From Sporolactobacillus laevolacticus DSM 442 (GTDB lineage: Bacteria; Bacillota; Bacilli; Bacillales; Sporolactobacillaceae), in the NCBI RefSeq assembly GCF_000497245.1, contig NZ_AWTC01000011.1:1-64000 (forward strand): a stretch of DNA of 64,000 nucleotides, read 5' to 3'. The translations under genes and the position numbers were made by a program. The notes under the pieces were generated by a model. It was not told where the DNA came from. It saw only the letters and a list, made by a program, of their open reading frames with translations, and searched no databases. Of the stretch, positions 8,832-16,564 are shown piece after piece (the stretch's first letter is position 1; each line of letters begins with the position of its first letter).

Positions 8832-9434
8832 ATGGTATACATGGCAGGTACTAAGGTTGTCATTCGTGACTGGAAACTAGAGGATTCGGATGACTACATT
8901 TTTTGGTGGCAGCCTGGTCAATATTGGCAAAAGTTTGATGGACCATATTATCCGAGAATGTCAAAAGAGGAAGTCATTCAACGCGTTGAAGAGCAATGCT
9001 TGAAAATTAAAGAACACAAATTAGAAACACCGAGAAGAGTTCTGGCAATTGCGGACAAGGATTCAGACAAACTGCTTGGAAGAGTAAGCTGGTATTGGGA
9101 AAGTAAAGAAACAAACTGGTTATGTGCCGGTATCGGCATTTTTGACCCGGATTATTGGGGGAATGGCAGAGGCTTCGAGGCTTTTGGTTTGTGGACGGAC
9201 TACCTTTTTCAAGCAATGCCGGAAATCGTCCGCGTCGACTTGAGGACTTGGTCGGGAAATCATGGGATGATGAAGCTTGCAGAGAAACTCGGCTACACCA
9301 AAGAAGCCTGCTTCAGAAAAGCGAGAATCGTCGATGGGAAATACTACGATTCAATCGGTTATGGTGTGCTTAGAGAAGAGTGGGAAACCATGCATCCAGA
9401 AGGGTTTGAAAATACGCTAGTAAACAAGCACTGA
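8832..9434 (+). CDS. GNAT family N-acetyltransferase
   Basis: 201 residues from ATG 8832, preceded by GAGGCGG. A RimJ/RimL-like (Acetyltransf_3) layout is seen: LGRVSWYWESKETNWLCAGI as the beta-4/beta-5 region, IFDPDYWGNGRGFEAFGLWT as motif A with a GNGRG loop, and LRTWSGNHGMMKLAEKLGYT as motif B. It probably acetylates a small amine or protein N-terminus. It is followed 26 bases later by a HAD hydrolase and may share its transcript. Confidence 0.85.
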   Translation: MVYMAGTKVVIRDWKLEDSDDYIFWWQPGQYWQKFDGPYYPRMSKEEVIQRVEEQCLKIKEHKLETPRRVLAIADKDSDKLLGRVSWYWESKETNWLCAGIGIFDPDYWGNGRGFEAFGLWTDYLFQAMPEIVRVDLRTWSGNHGMMKLAEKLGYTKEACFRKARIVDGKYYDSIGYGVLREEWETMHPEGFENTLVNKH

Positions 9435-9460
9435 GCTGCTATGGGGGGACACAAAGGAAG

Positions 9461-10228
9461 ATGCAAACGATTAAAATGATTGTCAGTGATCTAGACCATA
9501 CACTATTAAACAATCAAGAAATGATTTCTGATCATACGGCAAACGTGTTAAATCGATGTCAGGAAAAAGGGATTCGCATTGCCTTTGCCACTGCTCGTCC
9601 AGAGAGAGCAACTCGACAATTCCAACAAAAAGTGCAACCGGATTATATCATTTCAAACAATGGAGCAACGATAGTGGCGCACAATCAGGTAATCAGCAAT
9701 CGTGTCATTCCAAATGATCTGAAAAATCGATTGATACCAGAGTTGATTTCTTCAACAAATATTACATGTATCAGCGTTGAAGCAGGTGACTGTCTGTACA
9801 CAAATTACAGAGGCGAACCTTGGGGCGCTGAATGGAATGCGGTTTATACTGACTTCAAACATACGGTGGAAGAAGAGACGCCAAAGCTTTCGATAGAATG
9901 CAAAGATACTGTAGCAATGAAACCAATGATAAAAAAGTATTCCAGTCTAAATTTTTATGAGAATAGCGGAGAAAACTGGTTTCAGGTGATGCACCGGGAT
10001 GCAACAAAAATGAACGGGATTTCCTTTGTCGCGCAAAGGTTAAAGATAAACACTGAGCATGTTCTTGCATTTGGTGATGATCATAATGATCTGGAGATGC
10101 TGGAAAATTGCGGCATAGGTGTTGCCGTTTCCAATGGGATCAAACCGGCAAGACGAGCAGCAAACTTTATCTGTGAATGTAATGACGATGACGGAGTGGC
10201 GAAATGGATTGAATCTCAAGTTCTGTAA
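9461..10228 (+). CDS. Cof-type HAD-superfamily phosphatase
   Basis: 255 residues. Motif I is VSDLDHTLLN (nucleophile Asp10 and acid/base Asp12), motif II lies in RIAFATAR, motif III includes the Lys of RDATKMNG, and motif IV is AFGDDHNDLEML. The insert between motifs II and III is the C2B cap of the Cof family. Such enzymes hydrolyse phosphate from sugar phosphates, nucleotides or coenzymes such as FMN; the substrate is not evident. Codons are like those of the neighbours. A second Cof-like gene lies at 45577. Confidence 0.88.
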   Translation: MQTIKMIVSDLDHTLLNNQEMISDHTANVLNRCQEKGIRIAFATARPERATRQFQQKVQPDYIISNNGATIVAHNQVISNRVIPNDLKNRLIPELISSTNITCISVEAGDCLYTNYRGEPWGAEWNAVYTDFKHTVEEETPKLSIECKDTVAMKPMIKKYSSLNFYENSGENWFQVMHRDATKMNGISFVAQRLKINTEHVLAFGDDHNDLEMLENCGIGVAVSNGIKPARRAANFICECNDDDGVAKWIESQVL

Positions 10229-10279
10229 AAAGAACTCTGTTCCGAAAGGTTGTTCTGTAGTTCTGGGGAGGAACGATCA

Positions 10280-10399
10280 ATGAAAATCGCAATCATAACC
10301 GATATTCATGGAAATTATCCGGCATTAAAAGCTGCACTTGCTTCGGCAATCGTTACCTTAACTCCGAATAAAATCGAGATTAGTTTTAATCACTTTTGA
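10280..10399 (+). pseudogene. Metallophosphoesterase N-terminal stub
   Basis: ATG 10280, after a strong GGGGAGGA site, starts KIAIITDIHGNYPALKAAL, the first strand and helix of calcineurin-like phosphoesterases with the first metal ligands Asp8 and His10. After about 22 residues the similarity ends, and the frame runs through unrelated codons to a TGA at 10397-10399. None of the later motifs (GD, GNH, H-x-H) appear before the next gene at 10425. I infer an internal deletion that removed most of the gene while leaving its start site. Confidence 0.75.
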
Positions 10400-10424
10400 T
10401 TCGTGAAATCCGGAGGTGGCCCAA

Positions 10425-10787
10425 ATGAAACTGCGTCATCAATTTACATGTCCCTTAGAATTAGTTCATGACATGATTAAAGGAAAATGGAAGCCGATTA
10501 TTCTATGGAGACTTAGGCTGGGAAAGACCTCCTTATCAAAATTAGAGAAGGATATTGAAGGTATTAGTCAGAAAATGCTACTGGAACATTTAAAAGAACT
10601 GATTGAGTTTGGCTTTGTTGATAAGAAGACTTACGAAGGGTATCCATTGCATGTTGATTATTTTCTAACCAAGCCGCATGGGGAACGAATTTTAGAAGCG
10701 CTAAAAATAATGCAGCAAATAGGCATAGACTATTTACTTGAACGTGATCAAGAAGAGGAGTTAAGAAAAAGAGGGATCATTTCTTGA
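10425..10787 (+). CDS. HxlR-family winged-helix regulator
   Basis: 120 residues. The HxlR signature is CPLELVHDMIKGKWKPIILW at the N-terminus (Cys near residue 9), followed by GKTSLSKLEKDIEGISQKML as the recognition region and a wing ending in DYFLTKPHGERIL. Many HxlR proteins sense electrophiles or redox stress through the N-terminal Cys. ATG 10425 is chosen over GTG 10416 because GGAGGTGG ends just before it. A PEBP-like gene follows 115 bases later on the same strand and is a candidate target. Confidence 0.9.
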   Translation: MKLRHQFTCPLELVHDMIKGKWKPIILWRLRLGKTSLSKLEKDIEGISQKMLLEHLKELIEFGFVDKKTYEGYPLHVDYFLTKPHGERILEALKIMQQIGIDYLLERDQEEELRKRGIIS

Positions 10788-10902
10788 AAAGGATGCCGTA
10801 CCAACAAAAAAGTAAGTAATATACAGGATTAACTTATACCGATACAATCAATGTGTGATAAGAATTTGCGAAGCGCCTTGAATAAATAAGGAGGTTAAGA
10901 GA

Positions 10903-11406
10903 ATGTTCGTCACAAGTTCAGGTATAACAAATGAAAAATTTCAGGACAAGTATGGTAAACGGGGGACAGAATTCAATGAAAACGGAATACCTTCGTACTC
11001 CATCCCGTTTAAGATTGTGGATGCGCCGTTAAATACAGTCTCTTTTTCTATCGTATTAGAGGACAAGGATGCATATCCGGTGACAGGCGGTTTCTCCTGG
11101 ATACACTGGCTTGCCGCAAATATTACGAAAAGTGAAATTTTTGATGATGAAAGTAAGCATGCTGAAGACTTTGTACAGGGAGCAAATAGCTGGATGAGTC
11201 CCCTAGTCGGAAAGCAAAGTAGAGCGCTCTCTAGTTTTTATGGCGGAATGGCGCCGCCTGATGCGCCGCATGTGTACGAACTGCACGTTTATGCATTAGA
11301 TACACTGCTTGATCTTAAAAACGGATTTCTAATGAATGAGCTGTATAAGAAAATGGAGACGCATGTATTAGCAGAATATACGCTTAAAGCTGTCTATGAC
11401 AATTGA
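10903..11406 (+). CDS. YbhB/YbcL (PEBP, Raf kinase inhibitor-like) family protein
   Basis: 167 residues. The phosphatidylethanolamine-binding fold is shown by SFSIVLEDKDAYPVTGGFSW (the D-x-D-A anion-site strand), IHWLAANI, and APPDAPHVYELHVYALDTLL, which is the conserved PPDxxHxYxF-like segment. Bacterial members are small cytoplasmic proteins of uncertain role that bind anions or lipids. AAGGAGG precedes ATG 10903. It ends eight bases before the end of the convergent AraC gene. Confidence 0.9.
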   Translation: MFVTSSGITNEKFQDKYGKRGTEFNENGIPSYSIPFKIVDAPLNTVSFSIVLEDKDAYPVTGGFSWIHWLAANITKSEIFDDESKHAEDFVQGANSWMSPLVGKQSRALSSFYGGMAPPDAPHVYELHVYALDTLLDLKNGFLMNELYKKMETHVLAEYTLKAVYDN

Positions 11407-11413
11407 TACTGAA

Positions 11414-12295
11414 TTAATGGTTCATTGTTTGTCGTATTCTATTGCGTTCGGTTTGTGGTGTGATTCCCTTTTGCTGCTTGAATACACGACTGAAGTAGTT
11501 GGCGTCGTTAAACCCGACGTTCAAAGCGATCTCGGTGATGGTCAACGGGCTGTTTTGCAATAGTTTTTCCGCTTGGTCCACTCGGAGTGTGTTGATGTAA
11601 GCTACTACGGTTTTGCCATACAATTTTTTAAAGGTGCGGCAGAAATGAGCTTCACTCATAAGTGCGCGTTCGGCCAGATCATGAACCTTAATGGACTTTG
11701 TGTACTGTTCGTGAATAAATGCGATTACTGATTTTAATTGGTTCAGGCTGCTGATCCTCAAATCAAACCGTTTCTTGGTGTATATTTTTTGAATATGGTT
11801 GCGGATCAGGATGACTAAGATCTGAAGCACAAGTGATTTCAGTGCCAGCTCGCAGCCTGGCAGACGCGATTCATGTTCAGCGATTAATTCGTGCAGCAAG
11901 GGGACAAGCTGTTCTTTCTCATCAATGATATGATCGAAGACGATGCGCTGCTGCATGAGCTGTTCAGCATATTTCAAGTGGATGAGGTCGGGTATATCTT
12001 GGAACAATGCGGAAAGATCAATACGAATTGTGTAGTAGGTTAGCTTTTCAACCTTGCTCTCCATGATATGCAGTTCATTGCTATTGATTAATGCCGCTTT
12101 TCCTGCACGTAAATCAATGATGTCCGATTCGCAGCGGATCCGTCCCTCGCCATCTGCAACATAATAAAATTGCATTTCTTCATGCCAATTTTCTCGAAAC
12201 GTCGGTCCATAGCCTAATGATTCCCTTTTGAGGATATCTAGGCAGGCATGCTGATCAGGATTACGTTTCGGTGAATAATTCGATTCATTTTTCAT
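11414..12295 (-). CDS. AraC-family regulator with cupin-type sensor
   Basis: 293 residues. The N-terminal half (about 30-120) fits the AraC cupin: HEEMQFYYVADGEGRIRCE followed by DLRAGKAALINSNELHI. The C-terminal 100 residues hold the two helix-turn-helix units, ALMSEAHFCRTFKKLYGKTV and ITEIALNVGFNDANYFSRVF. Start ATG 12295 follows AAAGGG; the upstream ATG 12361 lacks a site. It is divergent from the MFS exporter at 12431 and is its probable regulator. The ligand is unknown. Confidence 0.88.
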   Translation of the reverse strand: MKNESNYSPKRNPDQHACLDILKRESLGYGPTFRENWHEEMQFYYVADGEGRIRCESDIIDLRAGKAALINSNELHIMESKVEKLTYYTIRIDLSALFQDIPDLIHLKYAEQLMQQRIVFDHIIDEKEQLVPLLHELIAEHESRLPGCELALKSLVLQILVILIRNHIQKIYTKKRFDLRISSLNQLKSVIAFIHEQYTKSIKVHDLAERALMSEAHFCRTFKKLYGKTVVAYINTLRVDQAEKLLQNSPLTITEIALNVGFNDANYFSRVFKQQKGITPQTERNRIRQTMNH

Positions 12296-12430
12296 TTGGG
12301 AAACCCTTTCGATCAAAATTGTGCTAAAGGTAAGCAGAATATTGCGGGATTCATTACGCATTACTTGTTAGTATAGAAGTGTTCTACAAAAGTGTAAATG
12401 ATCGGGTTTCACCTAGGAGGATTTGAAAAG

Positions 12431-13645
12431 ATGAATCTTGCGTTAAGTAGAGAGAAGGATCCTGCACTGAAGCCGAGGCTGGCGGCGAAAAAGGAGCTGT
12501 TCAGTCTCAGTGGTATCCATTTCATTAATGATTTGATGACAACGGGTTTAGTGCCGGCGCTCCTGCCTTTATACAAACAAGCTTTTGATCTCAACTATTT
12601 TCAAGCGGGTGTCATTTTATTTGTTTCGATGATGACATCCTCGGTTTCTCAGCCATTATTTGGCATTATTTCCGATAAACATCCGAAATCGTGGTTCTTG
12701 CCCGTAGGTATTTGCCTAAGCGGGATAGGCTTGACTGTGTCCGGATATGCACCGGCATACTGGATGCTACTTGTTCTTGTCGGTTTATCAGGTATTGGAT
12801 CGGGAATTTTTCATCCTGAAGCAATGCGCGCGGCATACATGGCTGCAGGAACAGCACGAGGGACAGCGCAGGCGATTATTCAGGTCGGCGGCAATTTTGG
12901 CCAGTCAGTGGGTCCATTACTGCTTCCGCTTTTCTTAATCGCCACGGGTTTGCACGGTCTTGGCTGGTTCGCATTGACAACGGTTGCCGGATTGTTTCTT
13001 GCTCTTTCGGTTTTACCTTGGTACAAACGCAGTTTGGAACAAAATAAAACACGACAGAAAATGATTAAAGGACGAAATCATGTGACCGGACTCAGTATCT
13101 TAACTGTTGTCGTGATTCTTCGTTCATGGACGCAGATTGGTGTAGCGGGGTTCTTGCCATTTCTTTATCTGCATCAAGGAATTTCGCTCAAACATGGGGA
13201 TTTGCTCACCTTTCTTTTCTTAGGGGCTGGTGCGTTAGGGACTTTTATCGGTGGACGCTTCTCTGATCTGATCAGTCGCAAGTGGCTTTTGTTCATTTCC
13301 ATGGCTGTCACGATTCCGTTTGCTTATATGCTGCCTCATGTTCATGGCGTCCTGTCGGTCGTCGTCTTGTTCATCTTTGGTTTCTTTGTGCTCTCATCAT
13401 TTGCTGTCACTGTTGTCTATGGACAGATGATGTTTCCGAAAAACATCGGTCTTGTCTCCGGTTTGATGGTAGGTTTCGGGATCGGTGCGGGTGGAATCGG
13501 CGCGACAATGATCGGCTGGCTGTCTGATGTTTATGGTGTTTACACTATTTTTAACTTTTTCGCTGTTCTGCCCTTCATTGCAGCACTATTAACGCTGCTG
13601 CTTCCAAGCGAACAAAGTTTGTTGAGTTCGAGCGAAGAAGAATAA
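12431..13645 (+). CDS. MFS transporter, fosmidomycin-resistance (Fsr) type
   Basis: 404 residues, twelve hydrophobic segments. The N-terminal GIHFINDLMTTGLVPALLPL is characteristic of the Fsr subgroup of drug exporters, as is GLSGIGSGIFHPEAMRAAYM. ATG 12431 follows AGGAGG at nine bases. It is divergent from the AraC gene and followed 21 bases later by a GNAT gene, so an inducible resistance operon (efflux plus acetylation) is plausible, though the substrate is not known. Confidence 0.87.
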   Translation: MNLALSREKDPALKPRLAAKKELFSLSGIHFINDLMTTGLVPALLPLYKQAFDLNYFQAGVILFVSMMTSSVSQPLFGIISDKHPKSWFLPVGICLSGIGLTVSGYAPAYWMLLVLVGLSGIGSGIFHPEAMRAAYMAAGTARGTAQAIIQVGGNFGQSVGPLLLPLFLIATGLHGLGWFALTTVAGLFLALSVLPWYKRSLEQNKTRQKMIKGRNHVTGLSILTVVVILRSWTQIGVAGFLPFLYLHQGISLKHGDLLTFLFLGAGALGTFIGGRFSDLISRKWLLFISMAVTIPFAYMLPHVHGVLSVVVLFIFGFFVLSSFAVTVVYGQMMFPKNIGLVSGLMVGFGIGAGGIGATMIGWLSDVYGVYTIFNFFAVLPFIAALLTLLLPSEQSLLSSSEEE

Positions 13646-13666
13646 TATCGTATTTCGGGGTGGCCA

Positions 13667-14134
13667 ATGAAGATACGTCGAGCTGAAATGATCGATCTTG
13701 ATGAAGTCGTGGACATATTGAATCGGGTCGCACAAAACCTGCAGGAAAAAGGCATCCATCAGTGGGACTATCCTTGGGAGCGCGACAAAATTGAGAAAGA
13801 AATAAAGAGTGATCAGGCGTTTATTCTATTTAATGATAAAAAGGCAATCGGCACCTTTTTCATCAGAGAAATCGACGGTTTAAGTGAGCTGGCTGTACCA
13901 CCACAGAGCAATTATTTAAATAAAATAGCTATACTGCCTGAGTACCAAGGAAAAAACATAGGAGCAATAATCATAGACTATGCATGTTCCTTCTCACATA
14001 AACTTAATAAAACACTTTATCTTGATTGCTGGGCGGGTAACGATAAATTAAAGGCGTTCTATGCCGGCCATGGTTTTAACTATTTGGGAGACTTTCCCGA
14101 AGACGATTATTATATCAGTGTCTACCAAAAATAA
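13667..14134 (+). CDS. GNAT family N-acetyltransferase
   Basis: 155 residues. KIRRAEMIDLDEVVDILNRV opens the fold; NKIAILPEYQGKNIGAIIID is the acetyl-CoA-binding motif A with a Q-G-K-N-I-G loop; TLYLDCWAGNDKLKAFYAGH with GFN is motif B. The QWDYPW segment near residue 35 is seen in a Bacillales subgroup of GNATs. It starts 21 bases after the MFS gene and is closed by the terminator at 14155-14179, so both probably form one transcript. Confidence 0.87.
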   Translation: MKIRRAEMIDLDEVVDILNRVAQNLQEKGIHQWDYPWERDKIEKEIKSDQAFILFNDKKAIGTFFIREIDGLSELAVPPQSNYLNKIAILPEYQGKNIGAIIIDYACSFSHKLNKTLYLDCWAGNDKLKAFYAGHGFNYLGDFPEDDYYISVYQK

Positions 14135-14154
14135 TGAATAGAATCATTTAAAAC

Positions 14155-14179
14155 AACCCCGCAAATGTTTGCGGGGTTT
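14155..14179. terminator. Bidirectional terminator
   Basis: Stem AACCCCGCAAA / TTTGCGGGGTT with a three-base loop, between convergent genes ending at 14134 and 14190. It can serve both strands. Confidence 0.85.
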
Positions 14180-14189
14180 GCTGTATTCA

Positions 14190-14606
14190 TTATTCCTGAG
14201 CCAATTTTTCCTTACTGATCAATTCTTTCTTCTTCTTCGCGTTGAATCTGCAGATGATCGCAATCATGACGAGCGCTGCACCTGCCAAAATCAGCGTAAA
14301 GATGTGAATCACCAGTTCGATTGGATTCGCTTGTGATCCAATTGCACGCATCCTCATTCCACCAAAACGTTGTCCACCATTTTGGAAGTTGCCATTGCCA
14401 AATTGTGGTGCATTCGTCCCGGATGACTGATTTCCAGAATTATTTGCGCCGTTGAAATTCGCCATACGCTGTGAGAAATTTCTTTGAAACGATTGTGCCT
14501 GAACTTTACTGTGAACAAAGCTGTAAATACCGAATGCTGATTCAAGCAGCAGTGCGACTGCGACTGCGATGCCAATCCAAAAGTTAATTTTGATTACACG
14601 ATCCAT
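14190..14606 (-). CDS. Two-span membrane protein with Asn/Gly/Gln-rich loop, unknown function
   Basis: 138 residues. Two hydrophobic segments (INFWIGIAVAVALLLESAFG, residues about 6-25, and LVIHIFTLILAGAALVMIAI, about 98-117) flank a loop rich in Asn, Gly, Gln and Phe (FNGANNSGNQSSG, FGNGNFQNGGQRFGGMRMR). A basic tail KKKKELISKEK follows. I do not recognise the family; the loop is probably outside the cell and disordered. Start ATG 14606 follows GGGG. It is a single gene between a terminator and a divergent HD-domain gene. Confidence 0.75.
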   Translation of the reverse strand: MDRVIKINFWIGIAVAVALLLESAFGIYSFVHSKVQAQSFQRNFSQRMANFNGANNSGNQSSGTNAPQFGNGNFQNGGQRFGGMRMRAIGSQANPIELVIHIFTLILAGAALVMIAIICRFNAKKKKELISKEKLAQE

Positions 14607-14791
14607 TGAGCATGCCCCTTTTTCCTGGTGTTTTGCTTCAGTGCATCCAGTATAGAGATTAATTCTTAAAAAATGCTTAACATGTTCGATTCTTATAAGA
14701 CTGCAATTATGGTTGCGTAGCGCTCTGTTGAACCAATCGTGCTAAACTAAAAAGGAATGATTATCCAGCAAATAAGATTGGAAGGTTGCTC

Positions 14792-15412
14792 ATGCTACCA
14801 AATAAAGAAACAGCGGAAAATGAATTAGAGATAGCAGGTCAGTTAAATCCAGGCCCTTGGACAGAGCATTCAATCAATGTAGGATTAGCGGCAAAATATA
14901 TTGCAGAGAAATGTCCGAATATGGATGCAGATAAGGCTTATATCTTAGGCGTTCTCCATGATATTGGCCGTAGGGTTGGCATTGTTAACGCCCCGAAACA
15001 TGTGTACGAAGGTTACGTTTATACGATGGAAAAAGGATGGGACGAAGCTGCAAAGATTTGTATGACTCATTCATATCCCATTAAGGAAAAAGATTTTGCT
15101 GAAGAAGTGCAGGGTGAAGAGAAGATAATTAAAGACTATATTGTAAATTGTACTTATGATGATTATGATCGACTCTTACAGTTGTGCGATAGTTTAGCTT
15201 TAGCCAATGGGCTCTGTATGCTGGAAAAACGGTTTATTGATGTGGCGAGGAGATACGGCGTTGGTCCGACTTCTGTTCCACGCTGGAACGCGATTTTTGA
15301 AATCAAAGAGTTCTTCGAAAAACAAATGGGCTGTTCCATATATGATGTTTTGCCAAAGATCAAAGACACTACATTTATGGATATCCCAGTTTGGAATCCG
15401 CCAATAAAATAA
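14792..15412 (+). CDS. HD-domain metal-dependent phosphohydrolase
   Basis: 206 residues. HD ligands are visible in order: His26 (TEHSINVG), His56-Asp57 (GVLHDIGRR), a later His in CMTHSYPI and the distal Asp in QLCDSLALANG. This is the full H...HD...D set, so an active phosphohydrolase acting on nucleotides or a related phosphate ester is likely. The start ATG 14792 follows GGAAGG; a TTG six bases earlier is possible. No partner gene is adjacent; the first toxin-antitoxin locus follows. Confidence 0.88.
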   Translation: MLPNKETAENELEIAGQLNPGPWTEHSINVGLAAKYIAEKCPNMDADKAYILGVLHDIGRRVGIVNAPKHVYEGYVYTMEKGWDEAAKICMTHSYPIKEKDFAEEVQGEEKIIKDYIVNCTYDDYDRLLQLCDSLALANGLCMLEKRFIDVARRYGVGPTSVPRWNAIFEIKEFFEKQMGCSIYDVLPKIKDTTFMDIPVWNPPIK

Positions 15413-15565
15413 AAAGGGTTGTGAGCGTGTCTATTCACTAATTGCAACGGATCTACTGAGGCGGCTCATTGGATTGTGGGTCAGCTTTGAAATAGTCTTA
15501 TTATAGGATGAGTACAACTCGATTGATAAATAGCTTCTTACAAGTATAAAAGTACTAATAGACTA

Positions 15566-15595
15566 TTGCGAACATATGATCGTATGGAATATACT
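15566..15595 (+). promoter_or_regulatory. Toxin-1 promoter with LexA-like box
   Basis: -35 TTGCGA and -10 TATACT are 18 bases apart. Overlapping the -35 and the spacer is CGAACATATGATCG (15569-15582), which matches 12 of 14 positions of the Bacillus LexA/DinR consensus CGAACRNRYGTTYC. The same arrangement recurs at toxin copy 2. Repression by LexA is inferred. Confidence 0.6.
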
Positions 15596-15626
15596 ATATT
15601 TATGGTAATGAGGCATATGAGCGGAC

Positions 15627-15659
15627 GGTAGTGACACCCTTATGATTGGGGGTGGTGCC
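15627..15659 (+). promoter_or_regulatory. Hairpin hiding the toxin-1 ribosome site
   Basis: GGTAGT-GAC-ACCC pairs with GGGT-GGTGCC: a four-pair inner stem, a GAC bulge, then an outer stem with one mismatch. The 3' arm contains the Shine-Dalgarno GGGGG before GTG 15661. The same layout, including the GAC bulge, is found in the other two copies with compensating changes. Confidence 0.65.
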
Positions 15660-15660
15660 G

Positions 15661-15744
15661 GTGACAGTATATCAAGCGTTGACACTTGCAATCTCTTTTG
15701 CGGGTTTAATTGTTATGATTCTGTCATTCAATAAAAGAAAATGA
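15661..15744 (+). CDS. Holin-like type I toxin, copy 1 (Hol_Tox/TxpA-like)
   Basis: A 27-residue peptide beginning MTVYQALTLAISFAGLIVMI and ending in a basic tail NKRK: one hydrophobic segment plus a short charged tail. This is the pattern of the putative holin-like toxin family related to TxpA and Fst, which damages the membrane when over-made. GTG 15661 is preferred because copies 2 and 3 start with ATG at the same place; GTG 15652 and 15655 are also in frame. The mRNA has a hairpin over the ribosome site, a 5' end that can pair with the 3' end (15612-15625 with 15745-15759) and a shared terminator, as expected of an RNA-controlled toxin. Confidence 0.82.
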   Translation: MTVYQALTLAISFAGLIVMILSFNKRK

Positions 15745-15885
15745 TCCGCTTCATATGCCATTGCAGTGGCTGAAGTGGATCGTTTTTTGTGTTCGAATGA
15801 TTTACTCTGCACTACTGTTCGCTTAATGCGGAAGTTACCATACTTGCCATCGGTGTTCCAGCACCGATGGTTTTATTAGTGTATG
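15735..15885 (-). ncRNA. Predicted antisense antitoxin RNA, locus 1
   Basis: On the minus strand the sequence opens with a hairpin (CCATCGGTG / CACCGATGG, 15847-15870), then a small stem CGC-loop-GCG, and ends at the shared terminator, so it would overlap the last part of the toxin mRNA. The 5' hairpin is kept in all three loci by compensating changes. A convincing minus-strand promoter was not found and the 5' end is a guess. Confidence 0.45.
15743..15788. terminator. Bidirectional terminator of toxin/antitoxin locus 1
   Basis: GATCCGCTTCA pairs with TGAAGTGGATC; a T6 run follows on the plus strand and an AT-rich T-containing run (ATTTTCTTTT) on the minus strand. It starts inside the toxin stop codon. 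The left arm overlaps the segment that can instead pair with the mRNA 5' end. Confidence 0.8.
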
Positions 15886-15990
15886 TGAAATTTTGATTAA
15901 CGATACGTTGTTATCCTAATCATATTGTACCTGAACATTTGTGAAAATAAAAGATCAAAATACATTGTGATGTTAACAAGCGTCAACCAT

Positions 15991-16503
15991 TTATTTCAAC
16001 TTATTCAACGCTTGTTCATAGCTTCGTTTCGTTATCTCATCGAAGCAAACCATCTGTACCTCTTCAATGACCTTTGAATGATTCAGAAATTCCTGAATCG
16101 TTTGAACCGCGATCGGCGCTGCTAAATCAAGCGGGAAATGATAAACTCCGGTGCTGATCGATGGAAATGCGACCGTACGGCAGCCATGGATTTCAGCCAA
16201 ATCAAGACTGTTTTTGTAGCTGTTGCGCAGTAAGTCAGCTTCATTATGGTCGCCGCCTTGCCAGATCGGGCCGGGGGTATGGATCACATTATCGGCGGGC
16301 AAACGGTACCCCTTAGTGATTTTTGCTTCACCAGTCGAGCATCCATTGAGCAAGCGGCATTCCGCCAATAGTTCAGGACCAGCGGCGCGATGGATCGCCC
16401 CGTCGACACCTCCGCCACCAAGTAATGAAGTATTTGCGGCATTGACAATCGCATCTGCTTTAACCGCTGTGATATCTCCAAGAATGATTGTGAGTGATTT
16501 CAT
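15991..16503 (-). CDS. Macrodomain protein (ADP-ribose/O-acetyl-ADP-ribose deacetylase type)
   Basis: 170 residues, a complete stand-alone macrodomain of the YmdB/MacroD group: LTIILGDITAVKADAIVNAA followed by NTSLLGGGGVDGAIHRAAG (ADP-ribose diphosphate loop), GYRLPADNVIHTPGPIW, and FPSISTGVYHFPLDLAAPIA (second loop). Such enzymes remove acetyl or ADP-ribose groups from ADP-ribose conjugates in the cytoplasm. ATG 16503 is seven bases from GGAGG; ATG 16506 is also possible. It lies 61 bases downstream of the polyprenyl synthase gene on the same strand. Confidence 0.93.
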   Translation of the reverse strand: MKSLTIILGDITAVKADAIVNAANTSLLGGGGVDGAIHRAAGPELLAECRLLNGCSTGEAKITKGYRLPADNVIHTPGPIWQGGDHNEADLLRNSYKNSLDLAEIHGCRTVAFPSISTGVYHFPLDLAAPIAVQTIQEFLNHSKVIEEVQMVCFDEITKRSYEQALNKLK

Positions 16504-16564
16504 CATCAAGCCTCCATAACGAAAATTATAATGCAAAGGGATACGCGAACTGCAAAGGGCAGCT

